A DNA stretch of 64,000 nucleotides from Streptomyces mobaraensis NBRC 13819 = DSM 40847 (GTDB lineage: Bacteria > Actinomycetota > Actinomycetes > Streptomycetales > Streptomycetaceae): assembly GCF_017916255.1 (NCBI RefSeq), contig NZ_CP072827.1, positions 5,791,501-5,855,500 of the forward strand. Reading direction: 5' to 3'. Each line of letters starts with the position of its first letter. The stretch's first letter is position 1. The notes beneath the pieces are model-generated. The model saw only the letters and a list, made by a program, of their open reading frames with translations, had not been told where the DNA came from and made no database searches. Position numbers and translations under genes: made by a program. This document shows positions 61,582 through 64,000 of this stretch, piece after piece.

Positions 61582-63138
61582 GTGACAACGACCGCACCCC
61601 ACCCCGACGACCTCCGGTACCAAGCCGTGAGCAGCAGAGACGCCCGCTTCGACGGCGAGTTCTTCTTCGCCGTCGCGACGACCGGAATCTACTGCCGGCC
61701 GAGCTGTCCGGCGGTGACGCCGAAGCGGGCCAACGTCCGGTTCTACCCGTCGGCGGCGGCCGCGCAGGGCGCCGGGTTCCGGGCCTGCCGGCGGTGCCGG
61801 CCCGACGCGGCGCCCGGGTCGGCGGAGTGGAACATCCGGGCCGACCTGGTGGGCCGGGCGGTGCGGCTGATCGCGGACGGGGTGGTGGACCGGGAGGGCG
61901 TCGCGGGGCTCGCCGCGCGGCTCGGGTACAGCGAGCGGCAGGTGCACCGGCAGCTCACCGAGGAGCTGGGCGCCGGGCCGGTCGCCCTCGCCCGGGCGCA
62001 GCGCGCGCACACCGCCCGCGTCCTGCTGCAGACCACGGACCTGCCGGTCACGGAGACCGCCTTCGCGGCCGGTTTCGCGAGTGTGCGGCAGTTCAACGAC
62101 ACCATCCGCGAGATCTACGCGCAGACGCCGAGCGAGCTCCGGGCGCAGGCCAGGACCGGCAAGCCGCTCCGCGCGGGCAAGGGCACCACCCCGGCGGGCG
62201 TGCCGCTGCGGCTCGCCCACCGGGGCCCGTACGCCGCGCGGGAAGTCTTCGACTTCCTGGAGCGCCGGGTGATCACCGGGGTCGAGGAGGTGACGGGCAC
62301 CCCGGGTGCCCGCGTCTACCGGCGCACCCTGCGCCTGCCCTACGGCACCGGCATCGCCGAGGTCCAGGAACCGCCCGCCGGGCACGGCCGCGCGGGCGGC
62401 CGGAGCGGCCGGGGCTCTCAGGGCTCCCAGGGCACCCGGGGCAGCTGGCTCGCCTGCCGGCTGCACCTCACCGACCTGCGCGACCTCGCCAACGCCGTCC
62501 AGCGGATGCGCCGTCTCTTCGACCTGGACGCCGATCCCGACGCGGTGGCGGAGCGCCTCGGCGCCGACCCTCGGCTCCGTCCGCTCGTCGCCGCCCGGCC
62601 CGGCCTCCGGTCACCGGGGGCGGCGGACGCGGAGGAACTGGCCGTCCGGGCGGTGCTCGGGCAGCAGGTCTCGGTCGCCGCGGCGGCCCGCCTCGCGGCT
62701 CGGCTCGTCGCCGCCCACGGCACCCCGCTCCCCGTACCCGACGGCACGCTCACCCACGTCTTCCCGGAACCCGGCGTCCTCGCCGAGGCCGGTCTCGACG
62801 GCCCCGACGACCCGGGCATGCCGGAGTCCCGCAGGCGCGCCCTGCGGACGGCGGCGGCGGCCCTCGCCGACGGTACCGTCCGGCTCGACCCGGGTGTCGA
62901 CCGCGACGACGCCGAACGGCGGCTGCTCGCCCTGACCGGCGTCGGCCCGTGGACCGCGGGCTACATCCGGATGCGGGCGCTCGGCGACCCCGACGTCTTC
63001 CTCCCCGGCGACGCCGGGGCGCGCCACGGACTCGCCGCCCTCGGCGTGGGTCCGGATGCCGCCGACGACTGGCGGCCCTGGCGTTCGTACGCACTGCACC
63101 ACCTCTGGAACCACACGCCCGCTGCTGCGGGGAAGTAA
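61582..63138 (+). CDS. alkA: Ada-AlkA fusion, DNA-3-methyladenine glycosylase
   Basis: 518 residues from GTG 61582. N-terminal Ada zinc domain with Cys38, Cys42, Cys69, Cys72 (TTGIYCRPSCP, FRACRRCRP; Cys38 is the usual methyl acceptor). An AraC-type helix-turn-helix follows (about 95-185: LAARLGYSERQVHRQLTEEL, VTETAFAAGFASVRQFNDTI), then an AlkA glycosylase with HhH-GPD LTGVGPWTAGYIRMRALGDP and catalytic Asp in VFLPGDAGARHGL. Senses methyl-phosphotriesters, likely activates its own operon, and excises alkylated bases. ogt follows after 12 bp. Confidence 0.93.
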   Translation: MTTTAPHPDDLRYQAVSSRDARFDGEFFFAVATTGIYCRPSCPAVTPKRANVRFYPSAAAAQGAGFRACRRCRPDAAPGSAEWNIRADLVGRAVRLIADGVVDREGVAGLAARLGYSERQVHRQLTEELGAGPVALARAQRAHTARVLLQTTDLPVTETAFAAGFASVRQFNDTIREIYAQTPSELRAQARTGKPLRAGKGTTPAGVPLRLAHRGPYAAREVFDFLERRVITGVEEVTGTPGARVYRRTLRLPYGTGIAEVQEPPAGHGRAGGRSGRGSQGSQGTRGSWLACRLHLTDLRDLANAVQRMRRLFDLDADPDAVAERLGADPRLRPLVAARPGLRSPGAADAEELAVRAVLGQQVSVAAAARLAARLVAAHGTPLPVPDGTLTHVFPEPGVLAEAGLDGPDDPGMPESRRRALRTAAAALADGTVRLDPGVDRDDAERRLLALTGVGPWTAGYIRMRALGDPDVFLPGDAGARHGLAALGVGPDAADDWRPWRSYALHHLWNHTPAAAGK

Positions 63139-63150
63139 GGACGGCACCCG

Positions 63151-63684
63151 ATGCTTCCGACGCTGTACACCGAGATCGACAGCCCCCTCGGCACCCTGCT
63201 GCTCACCGGCCGCCCCTCCGTGACCGCCCCGGGCGGCACCGCCCTCGTGTCCCTTTCCGTCCCGGGCCAGCCCAACGGGGCCACCGTCCGTCCCGACTGG
63301 CACCGCGCACCCGACGCCTTCGCCGAGGCCCGGCGCCAGCTCGCCGCCTACTTCGCGGGCGGGGCCAAGGAGTTCGCACTCGAGTACGCCGTCGAGGGGA
63401 CGGAGTTCCGCCGCCGGGTGTGGGACGCGCTCGACGCCGTCCCGTACGGCGCGACCACCAGCTACGGCGAACTCGCCGCCCGCGTCGGCGCGCCCCGCGC
63501 GGCCGTCCGCGCGGTCGGCGGGGCCATCGGCGCCAACCCGCTGCTGGTCCTGCGCCCGTGCCACCGCGTCATCGGCGCGGACGGGTCGCTGACCGGTTAC
63601 GCGGGCGGGCTGGACCGCAAGCGCCTGCTGCTCGCGCTGGAGGCGGGGGAGCGGCCGGTGCAGGACGGGCTGCCCGGCATGTGA
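63151..63684 (+). CDS. ogt: Methylated-DNA--protein-cysteine methyltransferase
   Basis: 177 residues, ATG 63151. Catalytic motif RPCHRVIG (Cys137), DNA-binding VPYGATTSYGELAARVGAPR and the GGLDRKRLLLALE C-terminus. Removes O6-alkyl groups from guanine in a suicide reaction. Immediately downstream of alkA, forming an adaptive alkylation-repair pair. The N-terminal domain is slightly longer than usual, with an insert at about 35-48. Confidence 0.95.
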   Translation: MLPTLYTEIDSPLGTLLLTGRPSVTAPGGTALVSLSVPGQPNGATVRPDWHRAPDAFAEARRQLAAYFAGGAKEFALEYAVEGTEFRRRVWDALDAVPYGATTSYGELAARVGAPRAAVRAVGGAIGANPLLVLRPCHRVIGADGSLTGYAGGLDRKRLLLALEAGERPVQDGLPGM

Positions 63685-63720
63685 GGCGGGTTGTGCGGGC
63701 GCACAGGGGGGGGCGCCCGC

Positions 63721-64000
63721 TCAGCTCCGTGCCACCGACGGCCGTCGGCATGCCGCTCCCGACGGCCCCGGGCCCCCCGCCGTCCAGCCTCGCTCCGCCG
63801 CCTTCCAGCCGAGTTGGAGCCGCGTCGTCACCCCGGCCAGTTCCATCAGCCGCTTCACTCGCCGCTGTACCGTCCGCAACCCGAGCCCCAGTTGTTTGGC
63901 GACGCTCGCGTCGGTCAGGCCCGACAGGAGCAGCGACAGGACCGCCAGGTCCGTGGCGTCCGGGACGTCGGAGACGGGCGGTAAAGGAGCGTCCTCGACG
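63721..64000 (-). CDS. LuxR-type HTH regulator (partial, 5' end outside window)
   Basis: The C-terminal 92 residues are present. DLAVLSLLLSGLTDASVAKQ, LGLGLRTVQRRVKRLMELAG and VTTRLQLGWKAAERGW form a LuxR-like helix-turn-helix in the style of Streptomyces TrmB/LuxR hybrid regulators, whose N-terminal part would lie beyond 64000. A short Gly/Pro tail follows. Convergent with ogt across 36 bp. Confidence 0.8.
   Translation of the reverse strand, partial: VEDAPLPPVSDVPDATDLAVLSLLLSGLTDASVAKQLGLGLRTVQRRVKRLMELAGVTTRLQLGWKAAERGWTAGGPGPSGAACRRPSVARS

Overview
The window is chromosomal DNA of a Streptomyces-like actinomycete. GC content is very high with strong third-position GC bias, GTG and TTG starts are common, and the gene families are typical of the genus (SAV2148-type HEPN protein, TIGR04222 protein, DUF4097 protein beside a GbsR/MarR regulator, ZapE, PTH2-type peptidyl-tRNA hydrolase). 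No rRNA, tRNA, CRISPR array or complete insertion sequence was recognised.

Layout. 0-6.4 kb: a partial secreted alpha/beta hydrolase, a TIGR04222 membrane protein, a degenerate NERD-like protein, a short BlaI-type regulator, an alpha/beta hydrolase, and a LysR regulator divergent from an NmrA-like oxidoreductase plus a darcynin-like gene. 6.4-19.8 kb: a decaying accessory region. It holds a transposase remnant, a NACHT ATPase with two TTA (bldA) codons, and pseudogenes of an ArsR regulator, a CBS protein, a DEAD-box helicase, a cold-shock protein and an MFS transporter. It also has two tandem glycine-rich secreted proteins, an orphan response regulator and two pairs of direct repeats. One pair duplicates the 3' end of the intact peptidyl-tRNA hydrolase gene at 19.7 kb.

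20-28 kb is mostly conserved: an ABC pair, a polysaccharide deacetylase lipoprotein, zapE, a RibD-like reductase, murC and msrB. 28-40 kb carries the trehalose/maltodextrin genes treZ, treY and treX. Between treZ and treY lie a lipoamide-dehydrogenase-like gene, a LysR regulator and a compact lasso peptide cluster in the order A-C-B1-B2 (35.2 to 32.4 kb, minus strand). Its 49-residue precursor, too short for routine gene calling, has a leader and core patterned like the citrulassins but with Tyr1 and Glu8. I regard this as the most interesting locus.

40-48 kb: HEPN protein, DEDDh exonuclease, GbsR/MarR regulator with repeated ATTGCAACGA sites, DUF4097 protein, APH-type kinase, LysE exporter, and an NmrA/MarR divergent pair. 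47.9-57.8 kb: a minus-strand sulfur assimilation array. It starts with a 27-residue HVDLGR-type leader peptide, followed by sulfite reductase, a small zinc-ribbon protein, cysH, cysC, cysD, cysN, a possible structured RNA, the sulfonate transporter ssuABC, and a CbiX-type chelatase for sirohaem. 57.9-64 kb: GNAT acetyltransferase, YihY/BrkB membrane protein, rsgA, an Ada-AlkA fusion with ogt, and a partial HTH regulator.

A roughly 200-bp intergenic repeat made of nested palindromes occurs twice in full and once as a half copy. All of this is read from sequence by eye. Family names rest on motifs and remembered family features, not on database searches.
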